This document shows positions 11,253-23,195 of a stretch of DNA of 64,000 nt, in pieces. This stretch comes from Salvia splendens. Its lineage: Eukaryota; Streptophyta; Magnoliopsida; Lamiales; Lamiaceae. The position numbers and the translations under genes are program-made. The stretch lies in the NCBI RefSeq assembly GCF_004379255.2, contig NC_056049.1, positions 19,390,063 through 19,454,062 of the forward strand. The letters are read 5' to 3'. Position 1 is the first letter of the stretch; each line of letters starts with the position of its first letter. The notes beneath the pieces were generated by a model. It saw nothing but the letters and a program-made list of their open reading frames with translations. It had not been told where the DNA came from and searched no databases.

Positions 11253-13499
11253 ATGAGTTACAGGAGGTTAGTGTGATTTTCTGCATCAATATTTGTGAAG
11301 TTATTCCTTAGAAATTATTTTGAATGTTGTTTTTGCATATCAATATCTGGAATTCTTTTCATCTGTAGATTTGACTGTGTAGTTTTTATTTAAGCCATAG
11401 GATTTCATTTGTGCCGAAAATTGGAGCAAATGAAAAATGAACGAATTGAAATTTAGTTGAAATTGTTCTCACATGATGCATTGCGAATTTCCTGGTCTCC
11501 AAATCATTAAACGATGCATGATTGTTTTATCACCGAGTGCAGTGCAGCTGCCGTCGCTAAGGCTTGCTATTGCTAGTCATTTTGAATCTGAATAAAACAG
11601 AAAAGCAAGTGGTTGAATTAGGGTTTTAGAAATGAGTTAATATGTACATGTTGTACATCATGTTTTATGTGAAACTGAAATTATGTAGGAAGAGGTAGGC
11701 TAACTTAAGTACAACAAACACAGATAACATAGTTGAATTTGGAAGGTAATCGTGTGACCTATATGATGCCACTAAGCATCGTATAGGATAATTATCGATT
11801 AGCTTCTGCGTGATGGATGGGCTCAAGAGTTACTTGTCTCTTCTTTCAAATCTAATTATGAGAAAAGATCCCATCCAATGGGATCTTTGTTTGAAATGGG
11901 GTAAAAGAACTTAGGCCACTTTATGATTGTTAAGAGAGGGCTTGTCTTACATGCTCATGCTAGAATATTAATGAAAAAATTGACTTATATGTTGCATTTA
12001 CTGTTGAATTATGATGAAGTTATATTCGCACAGGGATCACCGAGGCTCGAGGTCTGCCCTTTTTGATAACATGGACACCCTTGAAGCGGGTGGACTCAGG
12101 GCCTCTTCATCATATTCAAGTGGCTTGGATGATCACAACAATGAGCAAACTATGGATAGTTTGCATGATAGAGTCAGCTTTTTAAAACGTGTGAGAACCA
12201 TCTTCCTAAACAACAAAACTTTCTCTCGTTATTAGTATGCCAATGTATTTTACTTAGTTGTGGTGGTACTGGTGCTATAGTTTTATTATTTTCATTATGG
12301 TACATTTTCCGTTAGCTGCTAGATATAGTTGTAGTATAAAAAAGTATTTTAATATGCACATTTTGACCCCAGTGTGTTCAATTGAACCAAATTCAAAAGA
12401 TTACGGACACAATCTTCATTCTGATGGCATTCTAATTACAGTCTGTCTTATGAGATGAGCCAATATTACTCCTTTGTAGCCTGCTGAAAATGAGCTGAAT
12501 GTTGAAATAAGATCCAAGTTATCCAGCTTTATACTATACCAGTGGTTTTACATGGGGGTTCTTATTTGATTCAGCCATTAATTTGTGGCATATCAGTTCT
12601 TACAAATACAATGGACTCAAATGGTGGCTGCAGTTGTAGTCCATATTTGGTCTTGATGAATCTTCAGTTTCTTAGGATAAATTGATAATAATTTAGTTCC
12701 CACATCAAGAGTGAAACACAAATAGAAGAATTCATTGACTGGACTAAAACAATTCAGTGCTGTGTAAGCAAGTAATGGGTAGTATGTTCCATTTACACTA
12801 CAATAAGAATATAGATTCCAATCCTAATAAGCTGGGATAACTCAGTTCAGAGTAACCCTGAAATGCCAACAAGATTCACCTACCCCAGGAAGAAAATTAT
12901 AAGCTATTTTATTCATAACCAAAACGTTTGTTATGTCTGTATGCTACTAGAAGTTTCTTCAGCTAATAAACACTAACTAAAGAAGTGTCACTAATACTCC
13001 AGATTAACAGAATGGGGTTAATCAGAATGTTTGAGTTGTTTATCCTGTGTGGGGTATGTTAACATTATTATCGCTTTACTGGCACTTGTCTTGTGGCAGT
13101 TGACGGGGGACATACATGAGGAGGTGGAGACTCACAACCGTATGCTAGATAGAATGGTATGTATGCCTGTGAATGCTTAAGGAAACTTTAAACACTTTCA
13201 AGTTGTAAAATTGTTCGTATTGTTTTGGTTTCCTTTTTTTTAATTAATAAGGGCAATGCGATGGATGCATCAAGAGGAATTATGTCAGGAACAATGGATC
13301 GTTTCAAAATGGTAGACTTAATAGATCCCTCTAGTTCTTTATTTCTCTTAATAAATCATTCCTTTTCCTGTTTAGCTTTCCTGAAGTCGGCTTTGATGAT
13401 CTTGTCTAGGTGTTTGAAAAGAAATCAAATAAGAGAATCTGCAAACTTGCAGGATATTTTGTGATTTCTTTCTTTGTGCTGTATTATGGGATTAGGTGA
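11253..13499 (+). CDS. BET12: BET1-like SNARE (Bet11/Bet12, BS14 type)
   Basis: A membrane-anchored SNARE of ER-to-Golgi and intra-Golgi vesicle fusion. Five coding exons join in frame with GT-AG introns: 11253-11266, 12034-12190, 13100-13156, 13252-13311 and 13410-13499, giving 125 residues (Arabidopsis BS14 proteins are about 122). The protein starts MSYRRDHRGSRSALFDNMD. It contains DRVSFLKRLTGDIHEEVETH and NRMLDRMGNAMDASRGIMSG (SNARE motif, about residues 45-100) and ends with a hydrophobic anchor, AGYFVISFFVLYYGIR. The first coding exon is only 14 nt, so no single open frame covers the start. No damage is visible and the gene is probably functional. It lies next to the broken isomerase gene. 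I recall the Arabidopsis counterparts also being close neighbours (At4g14430 and At4g14455). Confidence 0.92.
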
Positions 13500-14841
13500 G
13501 CATCTTTGTTTTAACTCTACCATTTCTTTCACCACATCTAATTTTTAAGGAAACGATCCCTTCTTCTTGGTGTGGGTGTTGTTACGAAGCATTCTATTGG
13601 GTTTGGGTTGATCCTATATATATCGCCACATTCACATAACACTTGAATTCTGCCAAGATCGGCGCTGCTTGGTGCTAATTATTCCTTGTTTTTCAGGATT
13701 CTCTTGTATTACCTGTATGGTTAACATAGGATTGAAATGTGGTACGCATGCTCTCGTGCATTCTTTTCGTGATGAAACTCCAGATGAGGAATATGCAATC
13801 TCTATTTGCATAATTGCTGAAGCTAGGAAGTCATGCCTTGGGACAGGTATTTGGAAATTCTGACCTCGTAGCTCCATCCATTAAACGGCATGTCACCATA
13901 CCATTTCAGAACCTAGCTTTTTTTGGTACACCACCATCTAGCTATATTCCAGTCACTGGATCGGGTAAATATATTCACGTTTCATGTTCGTTCTCGTTTT
14001 CCAAAACTAGTGTTGTTGCTATTTCCTGTTTATAGTTGTGTAAATCACAAATTCATCCTTAAAACGATTGAGTTTCCGGTCACTCATATACCGATTGATA
14101 AAGATGAGAAATATCCTTGAGCTACAAAGCACAAAGAACTTGCATAATCTTGAATCCCCCTAATATTATAACTAAAAGTAAGATCTGGGGTTAATCCCAC
14201 TATTTGTGATAAGATATGAGAGAAATTTGGGTAAATAAAAAGGTGGCATTTTAAAAAATATAATGGAACTTGGAATTTGAATTGTACCACTCTATTTTGT
14301 TGGAATGCGGTCTAATTTGATGGACAAGAGAGTTTCCACTCCTTGCCTAAATTTGGCATTAATTTTCAATTCCGAAATTTTGACCATTTCACCACCTACA
14401 CAATCAAATAACGACTTTGCTCCAAATAACGACTTTTGAGATCTTTGTGCCTTTTGCGATTACTTCCTTCGCCTTAATGTAGTTGAAGTATTTCTTTTAA
14501 GCATGGGATCTAAAAAATTTGTATTACTAGGCTTGTTTTTCCCCCGATAATTTTAGTGACATTTTTGTTATGATTAGTAGTAATAATATTTTCTTGGATT
14601 TATGTATATTAGACTACTTTTTGGAGTAGTAAATAAAATAAATGTTCGCAATAAAAGAAATGTTATTAAATCTTACTTTGCTTTTGATCTCTTATTACTA
14701 CTATAATTTATCCATTCCCTAATCTTGAAAAGAAAGCGTTTGCCATTATACGCTTCTACTGGTATATAATTGGTCATGTTGTATAATGATTTTTCAAGAT
14801 TAAACAAGTGATAAAAGAATTAGAAGAGATTGTTAAGATAC
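13500..14841. other. 3' flank of the SNARE gene, AT-rich
   Basis: The first 300-400 bp may be 3' UTR. Short open frames at 13632-14120 show no family resemblance and overlap each other on both strands. No gene is called. Confidence 0.5.
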
Positions 14842-15109
14842 TGATACGAGACAATTTCCCCATATCTTATTGTTAAGTTAGTATTGATTTATCATATTTG
14901 TTGCGTATGATATTACTAGATTTGATACACTTTATTGTTGAGATATTATCGTATACCACATATTATAAATATGTGTGGAACCTATTATATTATTCAATCA
15001 ATGAAATAAGAGAATTCACGCTATTTTCTTTTCTTCTACAATTCAAAACTCTAGTTCTTATCGTTGTTGATCGTCGGGCAAAGATTCACGTGACTTCACG
15101 GAGGAATTG
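14842..15109 (+). repeat. LTR, plus orientation, truncated at its 3' end
   Basis: It shares TGATACGAG, TTCAATCAATGAAATAAGA, CTAGTTCTT and CACGGAGGAATT with the minus-strand LTR at 16704-16969, in the same internal order. It lacks the final TTAAGGAGTACGTCCTTAACA-type end. It reads toward the coding region's 3' end. Confidence 0.65.
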
Positions 15110-16671
15110 ATCCTAGTTCTTGTCGATGCAGCTGAACGTCTCCCTTCATCACCTTCATCATCAATCAACAAAGGATACCCAATGTGGTCGGCAAAATTCC
15201 CTCCCAAAACGAAAAGCTTGTCCACGCTTCCAAGAATGCTCAAACATGACCTGTCATAGCGCGGAGAGATAAACCTCGCATCGGTGTCGAGAGCTGTTGA
15301 TCGAGGCTTCAAACGTGTAGGATCCCGAACAAGCAAATCCCCACAGATAAAGGCAATCTCCTTCCAATGTATTGGAAAGGACGGTGCAACTCTATTTCCA
15401 ACTAATGCACATAGATAAGCACCGCAATTTTCACTCAAACAATTCTCCACAACATCGTGAGGTGTTATTCTAGCAGCCTCGAGAGATACGACGACCATCT
15501 TCACTTCCCTAATGGAATCAACCTCCTCGTCGTCATCTAACAATGTTTCTTCCTCACCACTGATATAAGGGCTACACGGCGGGGAGATCACCGCGGGCGG
15601 GGCCAATTCATCTAACAGTCCGTTTTCCTCTCCGCTATCGTCGTCGGGGCTGGATAGGGGGTTTCTTATACCTCCTTCACGTGAAGCGGACTCTGGAGAA
15701 GCCAAATCAAATCTATCACTCTGTTTCTGCTGAAACTGATCCTCAATTCCTACCGCCCCTATCTTCAGATTCTCATCGACATGAAACCTAATCGCCCGCA
15801 AATTCACCGCCTCAGATCCATCGAAACGTGTGGCTCTCATCATCTCATAACGGGGCTTCTCCACCCGGTAATGATCATAACGAGGCTGATCGGCGAACCT
15901 TTGCGCGGGGTTATCCCATGCAGTCGTTCGTTGCCCCCGAAGTCCATCGTTATCTGCACCGTACCGATCCCACTCCGTCGCAAGACCCCCCGGCTGACTG
16001 TCGAGCCTATGTGTGGGGTTATCCCAAGCAGTGATTCGGCGCCCCCGAAAACCCTCGACACCAGCTCCGTAACGATCACATTGCTGCAACTCCAATCCCT
16101 GCGCCTGACTGGCGGTTCGGGCCGAAGGGTTGACAAACCCTAGGTGCGGTTGTGAAGTGCTGCGCGGCGCTGGAGACATCCGATGCCGCGCCGTGTCGCC
16201 TCGGCCCCTCTGCCACTCCCGTAGGGCGGCTCAGGCTCGTCCATCCTATGCGCGGGGTTATCCCACGCTGTCGGGCGTCTCCCCCGAACTCCATCTCCGC
16301 CATTTCCGTAACGATCGCACGCCAACAACTCCGAAATCGCTCGCTGCTGCGAAGCCTCCATGTTGTTGCGACGCCACTGTTGCCTCATCCGACACCACTG
16401 GACGGTGTCTCCCTGCGTCGCCTCTCCCCCGCAGCCCATCGTCGTAAGGCGGGTCATGATCTGGCCTAAGCGGCGGTTGAGCGATGGCTTGCCGCCTCTC
16501 CGACGCGTCCAATCGCGCTTCGAAGCGCGCCAGCGTCGCCAAGATATGCTCAAACGCCAGCGACGTGGAATCGAGCGCTCCACTCACCGGCTGAAACTGC
16601 TCCAGATCGCGGGTTACTCCGGCGGACGTCACAACCATCGATTCCGTGCGGTCCACGTTGCGATTCGACAT
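15058..16671 (-). pseudogene. Repeat-rich polypeptide of the small LTR family, frameshifted
   Basis: Read from the primer site, the frame starts MSNRNVDRTESMVV with a helical segment (FEHILATLARFEARLDASER). Frame changes around 16480-16400 and 16180 lead to three repeats of about 30 residues of the form CDRYG-x4-G-x-RG-RR-x-TAWDNP. The last frame (16179-15058) contains an acidic linker and ends in the block SCLSILGSVDKLFVLGG. That block matches SCLSILGRVDKLPILTM of the element at 1-3 kb. The final residues are encoded by the antisense of the inverted LTR. There are no reverse transcriptase, integrase or zinc-knuckle motifs. Function unknown. Confidence 0.6.
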
Positions 16672-16703
16672 CGGATAATGAGATCGTCAATGAAAGCACC
16701 AGT

Positions 16704-16969
16704 TGTTAAGGACGTACTCCTTAACCTCGCACAAATTCCTCCGTGAGGTAACGCACACGACAAGAACTAGGGTTTGTATGTTGAAGAAGAAGAGAAAGTA
16801 ATGTAAATTATCTTATTTCATTGATTGAATAATGAGAATCACAATAGTTCTATTTATAGTACTCCTATGAATAACCTAACTTGGTGAACACGATAATAAC
16901 GATATGGAAAAGATATGATAATATAATAATAGAGATATGCTAGATATTTCCGAAGATATACTCGTATCA
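16704..16969 (-). repeat. LTR (5' for the minus-strand element)
   Basis: A 266-bp TG...CA repeat on the minus strand with TATAAATAG (in ACTATAAATAGAAC) as probable promoter, ending in TTAAGGAGTACGTCCTTAAC, which can fold on itself. The primer-site-like sequence follows within two bases. Confidence 0.75.
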
Positions 16970-17447
16970 AATACTCTGATTATTGGATGAGCTATTTTAA
17001 ATTAATGGAACAGCTTGAATGCTCTTAATTAATTTGCCATATATAATAGTCTTTTTTAAACCTAGATTTCACAGATGATTACCAATACCAAATGCCCTGA
17101 CTGCAGAAGTGCTAACATAATTAAATGTACGCATGAAAGTTGTGCAAAAGTTTATTTGCAAATTCGTGAATAATATTTTTTCGAATTATTAGAATATTTA
17201 TGCATAAATGTATGTTTTCAGTCCGCTGCTAATTGCTATAAACACACAAAATAGTCTGCTGCTATCTAATCCATGCCCCTAATATATCTGCACACTTAGC
17301 AGCTCGTTATCTTTGTAAATTATGGTGAATTCATCTTCAATCCAATGCACAAAACTAACCTTATCAGTTATTCTTTCTAGCTATTATGCACTTTGAGCAT
17401 ATTTAGCCTTATTCTATGGAAGCTAATTTAAAAGGGATATCCATACT

Positions 17448-18155
17448 CAGTGACGGATGCAGGATTTTGATACTAGGGGGTCCAAACTAACGTTAACAAT
17501 TGTTGCGTATTTTTAGTATCAATATCTCCAGAAACAATCACAACATGAACAATACACATAATGTGAGATAAATAGTTTGAAAATGAGCAATATAAACTAA
17601 AGTACATCCGATGACACTGTCAACGTCGAAATAAATGAAGAATACAGAGTGTATTATAAAAAAGCATAACATTATAATTAAATTTACTAATATGATATAT
17701 ATGCATTATAATGTTACTAAATAATTATTTTTATTCTTAGATTATAAAAATTAGTAGTAGTACTACTTTGTGATGTTACAATAATAATATTTACATAAAT
17801 AAAAAATATATAAAATTACTTAGTGTAAAAAAACATGAATGAATTAATTAATAGCTAATGAATTAACTATAAGAATCGGACAAATAAATTAATTATTAGA
17901 GATGGATTAATCTAGCTATAGAAAATAAAAAATCCTAAATATATTAATGGATGAATGATCTAAATAAAAAATTTAGATAATAGCTACCAGCTGGATTCAA
18001 AACCTGGGACGTCCGAAATGCTATGCCAACTGCTCAACCAACTGGGCAATATGGAATACATAAATATTGAATGAATAATATATACACAGTAAATTATAAA
18101 ATGGGTGGGGGAGGGTTTCAAGGGTCTCCCATGCCGCTTAGTAGGTTCGCCTCTG
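17448..18155. mobile_element. Non-autonomous hAT element
   Basis: A 708-bp element with ends CAGTGACGGATGCAGG and (reverse complement) CAGAGGCGAACCTACT. It is flanked by a perfect 8-bp duplication, TCCATACT, at 17440-17447 and 18156-18163. The CAGTG-type end and eight-base target identify the hAT superfamily. No transposase frame is present. On the minus strand at about 17990-18050 it holds a tRNA-like module with a D-arm-like and a T-arm-like sequence. Confidence 0.85.
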
Positions 18156-19320
18156 TCCATACTCTTGGGGAACTATAGTTTATATCTATTGAAAAGAGTT
18201 GTAGAGCTAAGGAGAGAGACAAAGTAGTGGTGCTTAATTGAAAAAAATTCACAGACATTTGAGATATTATATAAAAAAAAGAATTTTGTGCATAAAAGAA
18301 AAAAGGATGCACAAAAATAAAGTAGTATGGTTGAAAAGGAAAGAAAATCAAAGAAAGTTGGAAAGTGAGAAGAAATTGAGTATATACAAAGTCTAGTATA
18401 CTCAAAATCAAAATCAAAATCAAATTGAGAAGAAATTGAGTAAATAATTTTTGAATGACTTGTTAGCCGTGATATATTTTTAAATAGTTTAATCATTATC
18501 CATTAACAATTATGTTAATTAAAGATGATAAAAATATAAAATATAACAAAAATCATGTCTAATTCATGTAAATACTAGATTTGCTATAGTGAATGAGTAT
18601 CATGTATGCCATCCCAGTATACTACATGTTAGCATTACAATACCAACTTTTATTTTATTTTGAAGATTTTTATCCACTAGGGCCAAAAATATACTAACTG
18701 TCCAAAAAAAAACATAGGTAAACCTTAATGCTGAATAACTAGTACTAAAAGATAGTGAGAGGTTCAGACAAGAGCACGTTTTCCACTTGCTGTCCCCTAA
18801 TTAAATTCCAATGAAAATGTTAAACAGTTGAAAAATGGGTGCAAATATTCCTAGACTTCTTTGCTTGGCCTTCTCAAGAGAAACTTAGGTTTGATATGTC
18901 TGGTGGGGCAAGAAAGGTGGCTTCGTCGTCTCTAGCCACCTTCAGCTACTGCTTTATTTTATTTTGAATTTTATATTTGAAAACGTACCCAACAATGTAG
19001 AGTCGATGTTAGTAACACAATGAACATTGTGTGCAGTTTAGTTGGAAAGTAGTTTTTCTAATACATAAAGTAATATTATCCCCGTTTTAAATAAAGTAAT
19101 TATGTTTCAAAAACATAATGGTCTTCAACAATTTTAAATAGAATATGTTTCTTAAAATGAAAAAAAAGTGCACATTGAATATTGATTGATCTAGTAGGAG
19201 TAGGGTAGTTAATATCTAAAGTCAGAGGTCTTTGTTTCGCGTCCACCATCATGTAGCCTCTACAATTCTTTGTATTTATCAATTAACAAATTACTATTTG
19301 GATATTAAATAAAAATGTAC
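18156..19320. other. Intergenic region upstream of the F3H remnant
   Basis: AT-rich. I looked for the missing 5' exon of flavanone 3-hydroxylase here and did not find it in any frame. Confidence 0.5.
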
Positions 19321-20476
19321 TATTGGTTGAAGGGTGAAGTAGTACAAGATTGGCAGGAAATAGTAACATATTTTTCGTATCCGGTGGCGGCGAGGGACTA
19401 CTCACGATGGCCGGACAAGCCGAGTGGGTGGCGCGAGACCATGGAGGAATACAGCCGACAGTTGATGGATTTGGGATGCAAATTGCTGGAGATTTTATCA
19501 CAAGCAATGGATCTTGAAAAGGATGCTCTCTCAAAAGCATGCATTGATATGGATCAAAAAGTAGTTGTCAATTTCTACCCAAAATGCCCTCGCCGGATCT
19601 CACATTGGGTCTAAAGCGGCATACGGATCCGGGTTTGATAACTCTACTGCTCCAAGATCAAGTGGGCGGGCTTCAGGCGACCCGGGATGGAGGCAACACA
19701 TGGATCACTGTCCGACCTATCCCGGGTGCTTTTGTTGTCAATCTTGGTGATTATGGTCATGTGAGTTTTTTCTTATTCTCTCTTTTACTTTTTTTTTCTC
19801 TAGACATTTCCAACAACTAATTTATCTAAAAGTTGTAGATTGGAAAATTTTGTATATTACATAAAAAAACTACCACCTAACAAGAAAGAAAAAAAATACT
19901 ACTAGTACGTGAGTTAGGTAGTAGTGGATTTATGTAAATTTATAGTTCACTTAAACATCAATAAGGTGTCATTAAATTAATTGACATTTTGTCTCATTCT
20001 AACATATAGTAGTACATTTCTTGTTTGGTTAAAATATTATGCAGTCTTATTTTATGAGTTAAGGTAAAAATAAGACGTTTCAGAAAAAGAAAATGTATTG
20101 AACAATGAGACGAAATGAGTATATTTATATAGAGGGTTTTGACTATCGTTGAATTGAACTATATATTTAGTACTTGAGCAACGGGAGGTTCAAGAGCGCA
20201 GATCACCAAGTAGCAGTGAACTCGACAAGCAGCAGATTATCGATAGCAGCATTCTTGAACCCGGCCCCAAACGCCCAGGTTTATCCGGTGAAGATCGAAG
20301 AAGGTGAGAAGGCAGTGATGGACGAGCCCATTTCATTCACGGAGATGTACAAGAGGAAGATGAACAACGACCTTCACCTAGCTCGACTTAAGAAGATCTC
20401 CAAGCAGGAGGAGTCTTTGCTCGAAGATGACAATAAGGATAAGTCCTGCAAAAATCTTCAACAGATTCTTGCTTGA
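19321..20476 (+). pseudogene. F3H: Flavanone 3-hydroxylase remnant
   Basis: F3H is a 2-oxoglutarate/Fe(II) dioxygenase that turns flavanones into dihydroflavonols in flavonoid synthesis. Similarity starts abruptly at [18 protein letters not shown], roughly residue 130 of the family, so exon 1 and the start of exon 2 are absent. A one-base deletion near 19590 changes frame inside NFYPKCP. The next frame reads [20 protein letters not shown], with the His and Asp ligands, then a GT donor after GDYGH at 19760/19761. The last exon (20171-20476) reads [18 protein letters not shown] (second His), RLSIA (2-oxoglutarate-binding Arg-x-Ser) and ends in TGA. The iron ligands survive, but the truncation and frameshift make it a pseudogene. 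The 3' exon looks well preserved, so the loss may be recent. Confidence 0.88.
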
Positions 20477-22841
20477 GAGAGTAAAAGGGTACTGCCAATT
20501 ATTTTCATATGCTTTGGTTTGATGTTCTTGTGTTTGTCATGTTACAAAGATATTACATTCTTTGTAACTTTTTTTAATTTTAGTTATGTGTATGAATAAG
20601 TTCTTAAATGAACAAGTGTTGATGAAAGTTTGAAGCATTATTCTATTCACTCCGTCTTTAAAAATTTGTCACATATTTTCATTTCCGTCTGTCACACAAT
20701 ATTTGTCATATTTCATTTTTTTACCATTTTTAGTAGTGGATCTCACATTCCACTAACTCATTCTTACTTACATTTTATTATAAAACTAATATTAAAAAAT
20801 ATGACCTACATTCCTAACTTTTTCAACTCACTTTCCATTATAGTAGTATGTCTTAAAACTTGTGTCTGATTAAAATGTGACAAAATTGGACAGATGGAGT
20901 ATAAAATATGATTTATGGGTTGAGCACAAATTGGACACTTCGATTTGAAGAAGCAGAATCAAAGTTAAACAAACACAACCTTTACATTCAAAGTTTAGCT
21001 TCATACTAACAAAATACTCCTAATTGAACTCTTCATTCAAAGTTTAGCCACTATATTGAATTTAACTCTACTGTTTGCAATAATTAAAGTGTGTGTCCCT
21101 ACTATTTGTAATAGCAAAAAAAAACTAAAAGTGTCCCAATAATTTCGAAAAAATTATATGAATACTTTGCTCTATTGGTCTCATGTAATTTTGTTATTAT
21201 ATACGCCCCTTCCAACATTGGCCACCTCCATTTATTAGTACTATTCAAAACGCCATTTTCATTATTTTGGAAGAAATTTTAAACTCCAGCTCATAGCTCA
21301 TAGCTCAATATTCCACATATTATCAATACCTCATGCCTATTCAGTATTTATCTGTTTTTCATAATTTTATGACGAGTAAGGTACTTTCTATTAAAATAAT
21401 TTTAATATAATTTATGAAAAACTAGATTTTATAAAATTTTGAAACATCATATGATTGATATAAGCTCCAAGATTTTTTAAAATAAACTTAGACAAACACG
21501 CCTTACACATGGGCTAGTAAATATAAGAATTGTATTATGCGTCTTCAACTTTTGATTATTATTTAAAACATCTAACTCTGAATATTTTTCATAAAATATC
21601 TTAATTTGGAGACGAAAAGAGAATGAATTCATATTGTATCTAACATTCTCTAAGGCACGGTTTATAATAGAAAGAAGTATTCAAATTGATAACATGACGA
21701 TGATGATAGATGATAAAGATTGATTTTTTGAAAGTTTAATAATTTATTTAATAACGCATATACTGAAAATGATTGATATATTTTGCACTAACTTTTCTTG
21801 CTTGTCTTAGATATGGATAGTCGTGTGCGTCATGGCATTAGTATTGGAAAATAAGAATATCACCATTTTTGCAATAATACTTTTCTTAGTTTTCTATATT
21901 TATTTGTAGTGTTTGAATTGATAATATATTTTTTATAGTCCTTAATAATATATATTTGATTTGTTATTTAAAGTCACACTATAATAGAAATTTTCAAAAT
22001 TATTATCTGACCTTTTTTATATTTCTAACATTGAGGGTTATATTAGTAATTTCGGATAATTCAAGATTGAAATAGTGTTTCATGGATTACTGAATTTTTC
22101 ATCCTAATAAAACAGCCATTTTCAACCTTAATTCCATGGGCACTTGCCCATTAAACCTGCCACATAGAAAATTTAACCAACAAATCAAATCCAAAATTAG
22201 ATTATTAAATAGTACTAAATTCTAAATATTTGTATCTACCAATTATTCAAACACAGCCGAAATCGCCGGTCATTAAAATTTGGCATCTCACCAACAAAAA
22301 ATAGTCCCTTCATCCGTCATTGACTACCCTCATTGGCAACACTATGGAAAATGTCATTAAATTTTTTTTGTCGGTTTATTGGTAGGTAAGTGAGTGTCAT
22401 TTCAAATGAATAAAAATAAATAGAAATTATATAAATCACAATATTGTTGAGTGAATGGAGGGCGTTTTGTGATGTGGCATTCTTTTTCATTTGTTGTGTA
22501 AAGCTTTTTCTTTTTCTTTTTCTTTAATGAGAAATTGGCATTCACTTTTTTTTATTTCATAAGTTCTTTACTTTCATAAATAAATTTATCTATCTGATTT
22601 ATTTAATATCTTTTTATTGAATTTTTTCTCATCCAAGTTACTCTCCTAAAAATCTCTTTGCATTGTTTTTAAACAATCTAAAAATTTGTGGATCCATATT
22701 ATCCATTTTGCTTTCAAAATTATCAAAATCCTTTAAACCACCCACACTCATCATATTTTATGTAATGTTATATTGCATTTCATTTCTCTTATTTTCGTGA
22801 TTTTATTATAGTGTAAATTAAATTTATAAAAATATTATATA
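20477..22841. other. AT-rich intergenic region with one MITE
   Basis: Apart from the Stowaway-type MITE at 20646-20899, no gene or clear repeat could be supported. The first 150 bp may be the former 3' UTR of the F3H remnant. Confidence 0.5.
20646..20899. mobile_element. Stowaway-type MITE
   Basis: About 254 bp with TA on both sides. The ends contain CACTCCGTCTTTAAAAATTT and, in reverse complement, CTCCATCTGTCCAATTTTG. It shares the internal blocks TAGTAGTGGA and CATTTTATTATAAAACTAAT with the copy at 31342-31590. Confidence 0.7.
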
Positions 22842-23195
22842 CTCCCTTCGTCCCACAATAATTGACACTCTTATTGTGGGCATGAGTTTTAAGAAATATA
22901 AAGACAAGTTGGCTGGAAAAGTTAGTGGAATGTGAAGCCCACTTTTTTATATTGGTTTTATAATAAAATGTGAGTGAAGTGAGTTAGTGGAATGTAAGAC
23001 CTACTTACCAGGCAATTTAAAAATAATTGTATTAAATGAGTCAAGTAAAAGAAGAAGAATAGAGTAGGAAATGAAAAAGATAGAGAGATGAAGAGAGAGT
23101 AAAGTAAGTGAGAAGAATGTGTTGACTTTTATTAAAAAGGAAAATGACTACACTATTATGGAACATTCTAAAATAACAAAATGACCCCACTACTA

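Larger units (their letters stand above)
14842..16969 (-). mobile_element. Second member of the small LTR family, LTRs in inverted orientation
   Basis: The right LTR (16704-16969) reads on the minus strand TGATACGAG...CCTTAACA. It is followed by the primer-site-like CTGGTGCTTTCATTGACGAT and a minus-strand coding region related to that of the 1-3 kb element. The left LTR-like block (14842 to about 15109) also starts TGATACGAG but reads on the plus strand, so the two face each other. The flanks GATAC (14837-14841) and AATAC (16970-16974) match at four of five bases. The coding part is truncated on the left just after the conserved block, so either an inversion or an aberrant insertion is implied. 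Confidence 0.65.

Noticed and set aside
13632..14120. Overlapping short frames downstream of the SNARE gene
   Set aside because: They overlap on both strands, lack recognisable motifs and lie where the 3' UTR is expected.
18118..18496. Phe/Tyr/Ser-rich minus-strand frames suggesting a membrane protein
   Set aside because: AT-rich low-complexity sequence, two overlapping frames, no start context or family resemblance.
19315..19614. Treating the F3H block as an intact gene from the Met at 19315
   Set aside because: That Met is in non-homologous sequence, about 130 family residues are missing and the frame breaks near 19590.
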